Source: Gnetum montanum
Lineage: Eukaryota; Streptophyta; Gnetopsida; Gnetales; Gnetaceae
Assembly (NCBI GenBank): GCA_015680685.1
Contig: MNCI01013688.1
Coordinates: 14,625 to 78,624 of the forward strand
Length of the DNA: 64,000 nt
Direction: 5' to 3'
The translations under genes and the position numbers were made by a program. Below the pieces are notes generated by a model that did not search any database, was not told where the DNA came from, and worked only from the letters and a program-made list of their open reading frames with translations. Of the stretch, positions 34,813 to 46,700 are shown one piece after another (positions within the stretch are counted from its first letter, which is position 1; every line of letters starts with the position of its first letter).

Positions 34813-36731
34813 TGAAACACCATAAAATTTTAGGATCCTCATGCTTCAGTAGGGTCTTGGAATTTAGGCAAAGACTTCCATAAGTGCAGTGTCATGATAT
34901 TTTAGTAGGAAAATATAGACACCAAGGTTGGACTATCTAGTCCGGCAAGTTTTCTATCTTCAAAGCTGACAGGCTCGATGGACTCTCCAGCCTACCCAAC
35001 TGGACAATTGACCCAGCTAACAGTCTACCCAGAAACTATGTTGGGAGTTTCCAAAAGTGTTTGGGATGAGCAAAATAGTTCGGCAAGTTCTCTAGTGAAG
35101 AAATCTGCTACGCTACACTACACTATGTAGCGTAGCAAGCTTCAAAAAATAGCTGCTAAAGCAACCAAGTGCTAAGTAACAGAATGATTGCAAAACAAGT
35201 CATCAATGCAAGATGCTACGCTATGCTACGTTATGTAGCATAGCACAATGTAGCAAAGGTAAAGTAGAAAGGCCCATCTTGCCAAGTGATCTTAATTAGA
35301 AAGTTGCACTTGGCAACACCTTAGCCTCCAAAACCAGTTGCCCCACTTAGCCCCCAGGCCTCAAGCAAAATTTCTTGCTAGAAAATGATGGATTGAACAA
35401 AGAAGTAAGATATGCTAGTTGCTACACTACATAGTGTAGCATAGCATAGCAATAATGCAAAAGTAGCAAAAGTGTTTCAAATGTGAGTTCAGCGAGTTCA
35501 AAGGCTTCCCGACGTGAAGGAAAATAGTTGCAATTGTTAGAATGACTAAGCCTCAGACAAATGCTTTTCAGCTGCAACAAAAATTTCAATCAAGACTAGT
35601 GGCTACACTATGCTATGCTACGTAGTGTAGCACAGCGTAGCAAGCAGCTACTTACACTACACCAGTGTGTTCAACAACATGAGTAGCGCGACACTGGCAC
35701 AAAAGCATCAAGACATTTTCAGGTAGCTCTAGAACTTATGGATAACAATCTTTCTCACTCTGGCATCTCCTTGGCAGAATCAGCAATTTCACTCCATCTT
35801 GCACACTCCTTGGTCAATCCCCAAAACATTGTTCCTATGCTTGACCCTGCTCGTAAGAGTAGGGAAGACGTATTCCTGGGGCATACGCTCTATTTTGCTT
35901 ACGATGTTAGCACACTGGATCGCAGTGCATGTAGTTCTGACGATATATTCACAATGTAGCAAAGTTCACGTCTAGTATCATACACCTCCACGGTACAAGC
36001 ATGTTAGCACCTTGTGGGGTCCAGGACATGTGGCAGCCAGACCACATTTCTCTCCTACTCCTAGCCCTATAAATACCCTAGCAAACAACACTCAAACGGT
36101 TGGTTGGCTTTTTTGCGTTGGCTTTTTCAAGTGAGTAAGGGTAGTTGGCTTGGTTGGCTTTTTGCGTGAAATTGACTTTCTGGTACAGTTGACTTTTAAG
36201 TTAGTTTTCAAAAAGCATACTTGGCATTCTTCCTTGAGCATTCTAGTTACCTTTGAGCTCTTTGGTTGGCTCCAAACATCCCTTTGTGAGTCAAGCATTT
36301 TGACATCTTAGCAAATAGATCAACAAGTAAAAGAACTGTGACTATACCACTCGGTACAAGCAGTGTCTCTCTAGCTTTGCATATCTCATTGTACAATTTT
36401 CAAACAAAGCAAAGAATCAAATCCATGACCTTGGGGCGGTGCACTTTCTTACCCGAGTTGTTTTTCCATTTCCTGATTATAATCATTATTTCGCACTATT
36501 TTCGCTGTCTTGCACTTATTGATCATCGAATCATCTCGCGTGTCTTGCTTCTGAAACAAAACATTTACGTAAGGTTAAGATGCACCGATTAAGTCCCTAT
36601 CTAATTGACCAGACTATTCAGGGCACCCTGCTTCCATTTTTCCCCAACATGAGCCTCGCACAAATCCAGGGTTAAACTGTTCGCCCAAAAACCTCTTGGT
36701 GTTCCAGCCACCGACATTTTCAGTCACTATA
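34813..36731 (+). repeat. E2 3' LTR
   Basis: It starts TGAAACACCATAAAATTTTA and ends ...TCAGTCACTATA (1919 bp), aligned along its length with 18271-20201. A TATA box lies at 36068-36075. The GCTA palindromes are partly decayed. Confidence 0.9.
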
Positions 36732-36736
36732 ATGAG

Positions 36737-39318
36737 GGCATAAAATCATCCCAAACTATGCATGGAAACACTCAATTCGCTTATTAAATCCCATCCCAGG
36801 AAAATAACCTAAGTTGAGAACTTACAAAAGGATATCCTAAACCATGACTATACACCAACAACAAGTAGTAAACATGGAGACTTGATACTTGCAATTAAGA
36901 ATAAATAAGAAGACATGGTTGGATTTTCTAAAATGGAAAGATCAGATAGTCCAACATCATATGTATCTCCAAAATATTAAAACTTGATTATGATCAATAT
37001 CACATGGGGGAATAAATAAAAGTGTAAATCACTAAGGATGATTAATGAGGAATATAGAGTGTATGATATTGAGGATATAGGGTTTATTTTCAAAACACTT
37101 ATCCATGAGTTCAGTGATAGAGGAGATGCTCTATCTTAACTTACAAATTGATAAGTGCTTTTCAACTTTTTTTTATTTTCTAATTTTTGGTTTATAATTT
37201 TTGTTATACATTTTACCTTTCATATCAATTTTTCACATTATTTAATAATCTTTTCCATTCTTTTATACTTTTTTCATTTTTAATCATTTGTTATTCTATG
37301 ATATCTTTCAAATTCTTCCTCTACTTTAACATTTTTCTATGATTTTCACTACTTGATTTATACATATTTTTGATGATTTATCCAATAAAGTGCAAGAAAT
37401 AAAGCAAGATGTAGTTCCAATAAGGTGAAGATTATCCTATATTATCAAATCATGAAGGACTAATTTTATATACAATAAGACCACATCATCCTTCCACTAA
37501 TTTTCAATAATAAGAGGTTCTTACAATGGTCATAATGATATTCTTCTCACAATAAAACTAAAATAAAATTGTGATCATTATGCCTACATATCAAGGGGAT
37601 TTGTGAATTCTTTGAAACTACTACTATGAGTCTTATCCTATTGTTAAGAGTATATTAGTTTCTTGAGTTCTAATGAAAAATGAAAGGGTACACTAAGTGC
37701 TACCTTACCATGTTAGTAAAAATATGTTACCCATGCCTAAAGGTAGTCCTCTGGTAAGGTCAACATGGTAAAAATATACTAAAAGCATAAATTAAAATTT
37801 TTGGGGATCCCACTGGAAAGACATGTTACCCATGCCTGAAGGTAGGTGGCTTCTTAGAAATCTCAATAAGTGCACTATTAATAAAATCTTTCCTTTAACT
37901 ACATTGTCAAGTAGTAATACTTCTTGCAATAGTGGTAGTCTTGTGGTTGTTAGTTGTAGCGATAATACAATGTGATGTCACTAGAAAGTGGTATGAACTT
38001 GGTTTGAATCTTGGATGGAAAGGCTAATGATTACTTTAACCACATGTTACATACAAGGATTCATTATGTCTATGGTAAAACATCTCATGCACTAATTTCT
38101 ACATTCCCTTCTAATCCCATTCTACCTCACTGGTATATTTAATCATAATTTTATGGTTTTGTATAATATAGTATTATTTTGCCATTCTAGTGATACTAAC
38201 ATGTGTGTTTTCTAAGATAGTTATTTTCTACATTCAACTCCTTAAGTGCGTACAAACACTTATAAGTGTGGTTATATAAGGACATAAAGGATTGAGGCAT
38301 ACTTTGTGGAGGATCCACTTTATAACTCTTGTACCTCATAGTTGATGACCAATTCCATAACCTCTTATACCTCCAGAACTCTTTAGCACTCAAGTTTACT
38401 TCCCATAGAGTTTTACAATCTGTCCATACATTAAGTCTCAATCCATCTAATATATACCTAATAAACTTTCGTTGCCCAAGATTCCTTCCTTCTAACTTTG
38501 AACACCAAATATTTGAAATCCAAGAATTATCTATGACTCAAGACCAAGAACCTCTATATCTTCCAAATCAACCAATTGACTCACTTTTTCCATGAAAAAT
38601 CATCAAAAATTCAAAAATTTTCAGCAATGATGTCATATCTACAATATCATATGTCCTATGACGTTCTAGTTATGATGTCGCATCTACAATGTCACACATA
38701 TAAGTACTATATATATATATATATATATATGCATGGGAGTTAGAAAATTTTTCATTTTTCCATTTCAAAGTAAGAGGAATTTTTGCAATTTTTCTACACT
38801 CTAGTAACCAAACTTCCTAACACCATAACTTCCTTACCACAACATCGATTTAAGAAATTCTTGAACCTTGTTAAATTTGGAGTGTTTAATTTAGCAGTTG
38901 GGGTGAGGGGAGGGGATGGTCTATTGCGTGTAGCTAACAAAGATTGTAAGGAAGATTGAGCCAAAATTTTCTATTTCTCAAAAGATAATATTAAGAGTAA
39001 GTATAAGGATATAATAAGAATATTTTAACTAACCAATCAAATTGAAGCCAAAAGACTTAACCAATTCTCCTAACTAATGATACCAATCATTTAAGGACAT
39101 AATAAATAAGAAAATGATAACTGTGAAAGGTCATAATAATAGAAGATATAATAATTTAAGGTTTCTTTTTGAAATTTCTCTAACTCTACAATCATGATAA
39201 GGTTCATAACTAATGAAAAGGATAAGAACTTGATCAAACCAAGAATACGAAAAAGGATTATGAACCATCAAGAACCAATTTGAATTCCTTAGTAACCTTA
39301 AAGCCTTAATGATTGTAG
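36737..39318 (+). other. E5 spacer after protease, no pol
   Basis: This is the E5 sequence that follows the protease once E2 is removed. It has no RT, RNase H or integrase motif. Short coding-like pieces near 36900-37130 (WLDFLKWKDQIVQHHMYLQN) are unassigned. A 23-bp phrase beginning ATGTTACCCATGCCT repeats at 37723 and 37822. A (TA)n run lies at about 38708-38731. Confidence 0.5.
38708..38731. repeat. (TA)n microsatellite
   Basis: About 12 uninterrupted AT dinucleotides inside E5 non-coding sequence. Confidence 0.95.
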
Positions 39319-42079
39319 ATGGCTCCAAAGAGACTTACAGTAAAAGAACCTCCACAACCTAGCTACAAAAGACCAAGAGGCCATTAGAGAGGCCATGGGA
39401 GAGGCCAAGTAAGAGAACAAACTCCATAGGCTGAACATGTAGAGTAGGAGGCTCATTCATTTAGCATTCATCAAAAAATTCCTACCACAAAATAATCAGC
39501 ACAAGCCAAAGTAGAGGCACCACTAGTACCTAAACAGGGACAACATCTCATTCTATTTGATGATTGCTTCTAGGTCATCTAAGAAAAATCCATAGTGTTC
39601 ATGATCATTGTGGAGTCAAACTTTGGATCATTAATGGAGTTGTATCTTAACAGCTTTTGGAGCAACCTCCAAGCGTCTTCCATATGGTCAACCCTATCTA
39701 GCAACACCAAATGGTACCTAGGAGAGGTATATTAGTTTTGGCTGAACAAGCAAGATGATACAAGGGTGATAATTGGAGTCTCTATGTCATATCTTGTTGA
39801 GGCAATAGTAAAAGCCTTAAACATTCCAAATGTCAGAGCCAGTGTTGCACAAATTTCTACAAGGTTTAACATTGATGCTAAGAATTTGTGGCTACATAGA
39901 GCCTATGGCAAGGAGGATAAGGACTATATTAAGCTCACTACTAAAGAAAAGATTTATTTTAAGATTGAAACCTACCATTTGTTCCCAACAAAGAGGCTCA
40001 ATAGGATCTCAACATATGCAGCCCAAGGAAGTGTAATTTTAATGGTGAAATTTAATACCAACATCACCCATTTGTTCATCCTAGAGATCTAGAAATGGTT
40101 TGAGGAGAAGAAGGCAAGGAAATTAACATTTTCATTCCCTTTTCTAATTTGGAAGCTATGCAAGCAAGGGAGGATCTTGGGTTACATCAATGATGTTCCA
40201 AAAAAAGCCCAAAACACATCCTATGTTGAAATGTCAAAGCTATTTCCACCTAAAAAAGATCAACTAGAGAAGACATCAGGTACTAAGGAGGCTTTAGAAT
40301 CTACACCAACTAGTAACATTCTAACTACTAGTCAATAATAATAGGTAGGATCTAGTGATTCAACACCTACAAGAGATAGACCTAAGAAACAAGCTCCAAC
40401 ACTACCATAGGATTACCATCCTTCAATGAGCCATCTATGCTAGATTGTAGATACCATTAGTTGGGAATCAAGGGAGGATTTATCCCAATACAGAGTATGA
40501 GAAAGCTCTATAAGGCCTATAATTTCCACACGACTTGCTAGTAGGCAAGTATCTTTACAAGTACGAGCAAAAGAGGATTGGGCATAATAAATATTAGGGA
40601 ACATTACATCCTTCTAGGTGATGATAGAAACTAGGGAAGGTACCATAGTTATTGTCATGCAACATCAGGATGCAACAAGAGCAACAAAGGTAATCACTAA
40701 CCATATCAAATCATCATTCAATGTCCTTGTTGTGCTTCTAGCTAATATTTTTAGAGCCAAAGATGCTTAGATGCGAGCTAGTACCTCAATGACACAAATT
40801 GAGCATGAAGATGTCCTTGATAGACTGGTTCAAATAGGCTAGATCTTGTAGAACCATTTTGCTATCCCTAGTGATATCACTGCAATTTAGTCTAATGTAA
40901 TAGCCACCAAAGGAAAGCTAGTGATGGAAGAAACAAGGGTAAAACATGCCAAAAATGAGGTGAAAAGGCTATAGAAAGAATTTATAGCTTTAAGAGGAGA
41001 AATAAGAGACCTTGCACAATTTTTCACCCCAAACTATCTTAGATAATATAGGACCAATCAAGTGAGTCAACTGATTGCTAGAAACATACAAGGGAGATGG
41101 AAAGAGAAAAGGATGTGTGAAATGCCTTAGTAGTAGAAGTTCAAACATATGTACATGTCAAAGCTCTCATTGCCCTTGAATAGGAAAACAAGAAGCTTGC
41201 TGCTAATAACACCATGTTGAATGACATTGAAAAGCAAAAGAATGTTCTTAAAGAAAACATCCATCAACTATGAGAATAGTTCATTCAAGTCAACCAAGAC
41301 ATGAATATGTTAGCCTATGAAAAAAGAACCTTATCAATGAAGGAAGTATGCACCATTTATTAGAAATATTCTATTGAAATAAGCACATGGTAGAAAAAGG
41401 TCAAAAAGCACAAGAAGCTCAAGAAACATTTTAGGAACCAAGTGGGGATATACAAACATATAAACAAAAAGGAGATCTAGATGGAAAAGTCCAAAATCAT
41501 TTCATCACTGCATAAACACTAGACTAGCAATCCATCCTAGATAGCTTAAACCATGTCCATTAGGTTGAAATAAAGAATAAGGACCTATAGATCAAGGACT
41601 TAACAAAGTACATGGGGTTAGCTAACCTACAATATGCTAACTTAGTGATGTTGACTATAGGATGGCCTTGCAATGAGCTTGAGAAATAAGTAGCAGTTGT
41701 ATATGCCATGTATGAGAACGAGTTTACTAATTGAAAGGATGCCTTCCAAAAGTTGCATCTAGCAAACTTAGATCTTGAGATTGTAAAGGCTAGCTACAAA
41801 GGACAAAAGGATGTTGTAGCAATCTTGGCATGCCAAATGAAAAATTACCAAGAGTTAAGAAAGGTGGCCATGCCTTTGAAGAAAGATGATGATACTTCAT
41901 GATATGGTACATCAAAGCCAAAAAAATGTTTCTGAAATGTCATGCCCATGGGATGTACCAACTTCATCTAACATTGCAAAATTTACATGCATGATACATG
42001 ACCCTAGGATGGAAGAGGAAAAACTTCAAGTGCTCTTGAATAGATATCAATGTCAGAAGCCTTATGACAAAGGGAAGTA
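39319..42079 (+). pseudogene. E5 uncharacterised ORF in the env position
   Basis: ATG 39319 opens MAPKRLTVKEPPQPSYKRPR, a basic N-terminus. A 108-codon open stretch (39766-40092) contains HRAYGKEDKDYIKL, YHLFPTKRLNRISTYAAQGS and VKFNTNITHLFI. Beyond that the sequence is rich in Lys/Glu with coiled-coil-like spacing to EEKLQVLLNRYQCQKPYDKG at the end, with many stops. It lies just upstream of the 3' purine tract, where Athila elements carry an env-like ORF. No signal peptide or membrane segment is visible, so I do not call it an envelope protein. Confidence 0.45.
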
Positions 42080-42318
42080 GCTAATGGAGGAGCCTCAATC
42101 ACTTAAAACTTCAGGCCTATATCAAGCTACTTTAGTTTTTGTTTTTTTCTTTTTTCTTTTTATCTTGTCAAATGTCAACTATGTCCAATTTTGCAAAAAC
42201 ACTGATGTGGGATTCAGATTTATGTAAATAGTTAAAACATGTCAAGTCAAATCTACCTCCTAATTTTGTAAACATCTCTATCCTCATTTTATTTTAACTT
42301 GAGGACAAGTCTCTAGTC

Positions 42319-42331
42319 AGCCATGGGGGTA
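42319..42331 (+). other. E5 polypurine tract
   Basis: AGCCATGGGGGTA directly precedes the TGATAAAATC of the 3' LTR. Upstream, CTTGAGGACAAG resembles the sequence before Athila purine tracts. Confidence 0.5.
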
Positions 42332-43011
42332 TGATAAAATCATTTTTTAATCAAATGTGATATCATATTTATGATATCATAGCTCATGCTACATCATCAT
42401 TGATACAATGTCTCAAGAGCTATGCAGCCCTATAAATATGGATACTTGGACATACAAGCGACAATAATTTTTGTCAATCCTTATCCAAACTCTTGCAGTT
42501 TTCTTTCATAGTCTTGGAAATAGAGTGAATGCCTACAGTGTGGTGTTAAGCGGTTGAATGGAGTCTTTATTCAAGTGAATTGTACTTGGGTACGATTCAT
42601 GATTGACAATAAACATCGACAATATTTTACATCATTACAACATTTCCTTAGTTATTTTGTTCTATTTTTTACTTAGCATAATTTCCTTCTTTTCTTAACT
42701 TGATCATTTACATCCCAAAGTACGTTACATTTTATGCTTATTAGTTAAGCCAAATGGGTATGACTAGTTTCAAGCATTTAAGTGTAATTATTTGGTAACC
42801 CAATAGTGGTCTTACTTGATTCGCTCAGGAGTGATTCCACTTGGTAATCCCAGTGACAATTACATAAGTCCAACACGTGATTGATAAATCAAGACTAAAT
42901 ACTCATTGTCCTATGATACAATAGGTTTTCATTTATATATTACTTAGACTTAGACTTTAATTCTATTTTTAATCATGTTTACCATAAGAAGTCAATTGAG
43001 CCTTACAACAT
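42332..43011 (+). repeat. E5 3' LTR, truncated by insertion of E4
   Basis: It aligns with 5225-5908 of the 5' LTR and stops abruptly at ...TTACAACAT where E4 begins. The missing part corresponds to 5909-6095. Confidence 0.75.
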
Positions 43012-44534
43012 TATTGTGATTGAAAACCTCAATCATTGGAAAAAACTAAGGATTCTCAGTGTAGCAATTTTCCAACCTTGAATCCCCAAGGCCTCCATGA
43101 GAGAAATAGGATTTGAGGTACCTTGGATAGTTTAGTAGATCAACTAGGGACTTATGAAATGCAAAACGTGGAAATACAAATAAATTTGAATAATGCATAG
43201 AAAATAAATTTATTTTTTTAAACACAAAACTCAAAACTTAAACTTTATTGAAAACAAATAAAGAATAAGTTAGAGAAATGTGTACAAATGGTGCCTAGAT
43301 GAGCAAAAAGGGGATTCACTTATGCAAGAGTTCAAAGCCCATTGAAGTCGATGTGATCTACTCCATGATCCAAGTGGTAAGCCATTTCTAATGATATCAA
43401 ACTTTCCTTCACTACTACAACCTCAAATCTACAAGTTGGATCACTACTAGGGGGTAAGAAAAGTGGAAAATTTGGATGCCATATTGCTCCATGATAGGGA
43501 TTGGAGATCCCAGAGATGTAGTGTTGACACCCAAAATCTACAAATCTTAAGGCTATAATGCTTCCACACTAAGGTTCAAGAGAATGAAAGTATGAGAACT
43601 TGTAAGCCCCCAAGTATGGAATTATGAACAACATTTTTTCTTAGAATGTTTTTAGAATTTTGCTCAAAATTTCTTAACCTTGCTAAAATTGTTGAACCTA
43701 TAAATAGTGTTGGAGGCCAGTTTTTATGAGTTCTTTGGGCCATGATTGGAGCTTTGAGATGGCTATGATTTAGCTACAAATTGGCTATGAAATAGCTACA
43801 AATTTGGTTGTAAAATTGCTACCAATTTGTTGCAAATTGGCTGCGAAATTCAAGTGAGATGGATGTCCAAATTTGGGGGGTTACCATACATAGTAAGTAC
43901 TTCCCCCCATGGCCATTCTATTTACTATAAATAGTAACCAAGGCATACCTTCCATGCTGAAAATGAATCTTCCACACTGAGCTCTCCACCATACTTGTTA
44001 AACGAGCTAGTTAACATTGAAGTGCATGAAGTGATGAATTTTTCCTATTGTGGCTTCCATAGTGGGGGATGTAATTTTCACACCAAGGATGAGGATTCCA
44101 TGCCATGGAAAAACTTCGACACTGAAGGGGAAAGTTTCAAAGCTATGCATGTGGTCTCCACATTGAAAGGAGAAAATTTCCAATACCCCATCCTTCCATG
44201 CTAGGGGTAGGTGAGATCTACCCCCTACATGTGTTTCCAACGTAGAAAAATCTATACCCTGCATAAACCCATCAAATTACCATTTTTGGCATCCCAAAAG
44301 GCATTTTTGAGCCCTCCCTAGCCTAAATATAGACACTAGGTGACCTTTTTCACTTGGGGAATGGGACTTTGACCATTTTAAGGCAATTTTCAACCCTAAA
44401 AGTATAAAGTATGTGAAATTGCCCAATGTGGGTTACAATTTTTACATTTACAATGAAGTTCTACCTCAAGTTTCATGGGGTGAAAGCTACATGATGAAGA
44501 TTGGTTATAACATGAAAATTTTTATGGTGTTTCA
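43012..44534 (-). repeat. E4 3' LTR
   Basis: The minus strand starts TGAAACACCATAAAAATTTT at 44534 and ends ...TTTTCAATCACAATA at 43012. This echoes the E2 LTR end (TTTTCAGTCACTATA). It includes short repeats such as AAATTGGCTATGAAATAGCTAC (43770-43860) and phrases shared with the 187-bp array (TTCCACACTGAG, CCATGGAAAA). Only one LTR is in the window. Confidence 0.65.
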
Positions 44535-44550
44535 ATGGCTCCTCTTTGTT
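44535..44550 (-). other. E4 polypurine tract
   Basis: The minus strand reads AACAAAGAGGAGCCAT next to the LTR. It is the same tract as in E1 to E3 with one change from the commonest form. Confidence 0.75.
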
Positions 44551-44639
44551 AGTTCTTGGAGGATTGACCCAAGAGCCACCAACAAAGAATAAAAAACACC
44601 ACTACATATTATAACACTATAATGCATACAGGCCACATG

Positions 44640-44800
44640 AGAATCAAGTTGTCCAAGTTACCAAGGTTACTAGTTTAAGGCTGTGGCAGGCCATGGTACC
44701 ATTTTTAAGGCCTTGGTAGGCAGTGTTCCTAGTATAAGATTGTAGTAGACCATGTTGCCAGTTTAAGGTCATAGCAGAACATTTGAAAAGTAAGCTTGCT
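44640..44800 (-). repeat. E4 hairpin-motif cluster downstream of integrase
   Basis: The plus strand shows CTAGTTTAAGGC, TTTTTAAGGCCTTGG, CTAGTATAAGATTG and CCAGTTTAAGGTC. These are reverse-complement forms of the motif at intervals of about 35-40 bp. Confidence 0.6.
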
Positions 44801-44804
44801 TGTC

Positions 44805-45990
44805 TAAGCTCTATCAACTACATGTAGTATGGCTTTAAATAGGAGTGATTGCTCAGATTTCCTAGCTCATTCCCATCCATGTCAGCTATTCTGAATGCTC
44901 CATTCCTGTAGGCTCTAGTAACAATCAAGGATCCTTCCTAGTTATTTGAAAATTTTTCTACATGTTCATGAACAACCTTGAGGACTAGGTTCTCCTCCTT
45001 GATCTTACGCATGGTCAAGTGATAGTGATGTTGTCTCTTCTACCTTTCTTAATAGTGCTTCCTGTGAGCAAGTGCTTACATACATTTCTCCTCCACCACA
45101 TCCAAGGCTATTATCCATAATTCATTGCTCAACTCATCATTAATGAAGTCATTCAAGCTACTCGAAGTGATGGGACCTACAATTCAAGAGGTAAAATAGC
45201 TTCAAAACCATAAACAAGGCTGTAAGGGGTCATGACAGTTATCATGTAATAGGTTTTCTCACATGCCCATAGTGCATGGACAAGCCACTCATGCCACTTC
45301 CATTTGCTATTGTTGAGCATTTTCTTGAGCAAGTGGATGATGGCCTTCTTACTTTCTTCTTCTTATCCATTGGCCTAAGGGTAGTAAGGTGATGAGAAAA
45401 ATGCTTAATGCCTAGGTTGTGACAGAAATCCTTAGTTTCTTGGCTACCAAATTAAGGTCCATTATCTATAACTATGATCATGGGTATGCTAAAATGAGCT
45501 ACCATGTTATCTAGGATAAATTTGCAAACTTGTTTAAATGTGGTCTTCCTTAGGGGAATAGCTTCAACCCACTTGGTAAAGTATTCAGTTGTGGTGATGA
45601 TGAAGATATGTCCTATGGAAGACTTAAGTGTTATAGGTCCAATGATATCCAACCCTCATCATTGAAATGGCCATGTTATCTAAGTTGTATGTAACTCAGT
45701 TAGTGATACATGTATCAGGTTGCTATATCACTAGCATGTGTTACATCAGTTGTCCTTTTGCAATCAGCCATTTTTCATATTGGGCCAATAGTAACCTGAC
45801 TGTCTAATCTTAGTAGCCATAGCTCTAGGTCTTATATCTCCTCCACAAACACCCTTATGAACCTCCTCTAGGACTATTCTAGCTTTGGTTTTACCTAAAC
45901 ACTTTAGAAGTATGCCATCATAGGATCTTTGACATAATGTGTTATCACCTATGATGACATACTACTTCGATCACTTGCATATGATGTCCT
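44805..45990 (-). pseudogene. E4 integrase
   Basis: The minus strand shows MDIIGPITLKSSIGHIFIIT (first catalytic Asp), FTKWVEAIPLRKT and VIDNGP (second Asp). After a frameshift come AIIHLLKKMLNNSKW and SLVYGFEAILPLEL. The C-terminal part has VTRAYRNGAFRIADMDG and SNHSYLKPYY, the usual end of plant gypsy pol. The core is open for 66 codons (45652-45452). This copy shows the C-terminus that the N gap hides in E2. Confidence 0.8.
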
Positions 45991-45999
45991 TCTAAGTAG

Positions 46000-46700
46000 T
46001 AGTCAAGCCTTGTGAAGATTCACCATGCATAAGGTAAAATTTGATATCATCATACCACTCTTCTAGAGGAGTAGTATGAACAACAGCCATAAAGGTATCC
46101 TTAGTGCTCTATGTGATGGGAATAGCATAGTTCACAGTTAAGGTGGGAAACTTACTAAATACATCTAGTGTCACACTAAGGACTAATGTTGCAATTTCAT
46201 TAGCTATGAAATTTTCATTTCTAGGTATATGTTGGACACCAGCATCTATGAATTATTGTAATAATTACTTTCCAAGGTCACAATAAGGTTGTAAGTGCTT
46301 AACTTTACATGCATAGACTTTGGTCACTTGGTTGACCATGAGTTGTGAATCACCTTTGATGGCTAGGTGTCTAATTCCTAGGTCACCAGCTACCATTATC
46401 CCTCTAATCAAACCCTTATATTTCACTATGTTATTGGTACATGGAAACTCAAAACAATAGGCAAAGGGTTGAATCTCACTAGATGGGAATGTTACAATGG
46501 CAATAGCACTAATCCCATGGGTGATTGAAGCTCCTTCAAAGTTCATGACTGCCTCATAACCCTCAAGTACTTGGCTAACTATGTTAATGTATTCATCAAG
46601 GAACTTAGGATCTATGGCTACTTGATCATCAACAGGTAAAACCATGAGTTGTATGGCTATAGCTTGACCTTTTGTTGAGGATTAAGAGACATAATTGAGG
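46000..46700 (-). pseudogene. E4 second RNase H (Tat-type)
   Basis: A 126-codon open stretch (46645-46265) contains MNFEGASITHGISAIAIVTF, IVKYKGLIRGIMVAGDLGIR and KGDSQLMVNQVTKVYAC. This aligns with the E2 domain at 31500-31800. It is preserved better than the neighbouring domains. Confidence 0.8.

Larger units (their letters stand above)
18271..36731 (+). mobile_element. E2: 18.5-kb Tat-like Ty3/gypsy element carrying an antisense gene
   Basis: A perfect 5-bp duplication ATGAG flanks it (18266-18270 and 36732-36736). The order is 5' LTR, primer site, gag, protease, antisense gene (minus strand), hairpin cluster, RT, RNase H, second RNase H, integrase, 637-bp N gap, 3' non-coding region, polypurine tract, and 3' LTR. 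The second RNase H points to the Tat lineage. Over the first 137 bp the two LTRs differ at about 15 sites, 14 of them transitions, so the insertion is old. All coding regions have stops. Confidence 0.9.
5225..43011 (+). mobile_element. E5: Athila-like Ty3/gypsy element, outer host of the nest
   Basis: Two related terminal repeats begin TGATAAAATCATTTTTTAAT, at 5225 and 42332. After removing the insertions E1 and E2, the interior is gag, protease, a long non-coding stretch, an ORF in the env position, and a purine tract. No reverse transcriptase, RNase H or integrase was found, so E5 itself looks pol-deleted or non-autonomous. The 3' LTR stops at 43011, where E4 is inserted. The missing 180 bp or so of the LTR should lie right of the window. 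The left flank is CTTGG (5220-5224). Athila is suggested by the primer-site type, the CTTGAGGACAAG...GGGGG context before the 3' LTR, and a gag of the Athila kind. Confidence 0.7.

Noticed and set aside
43121-43131. CTTGG at 43123 as the closing target duplication of E5
   Set aside because: It lies inside the E4 LTR and is not preceded by an LTR end. The closing duplication should be beyond the window.
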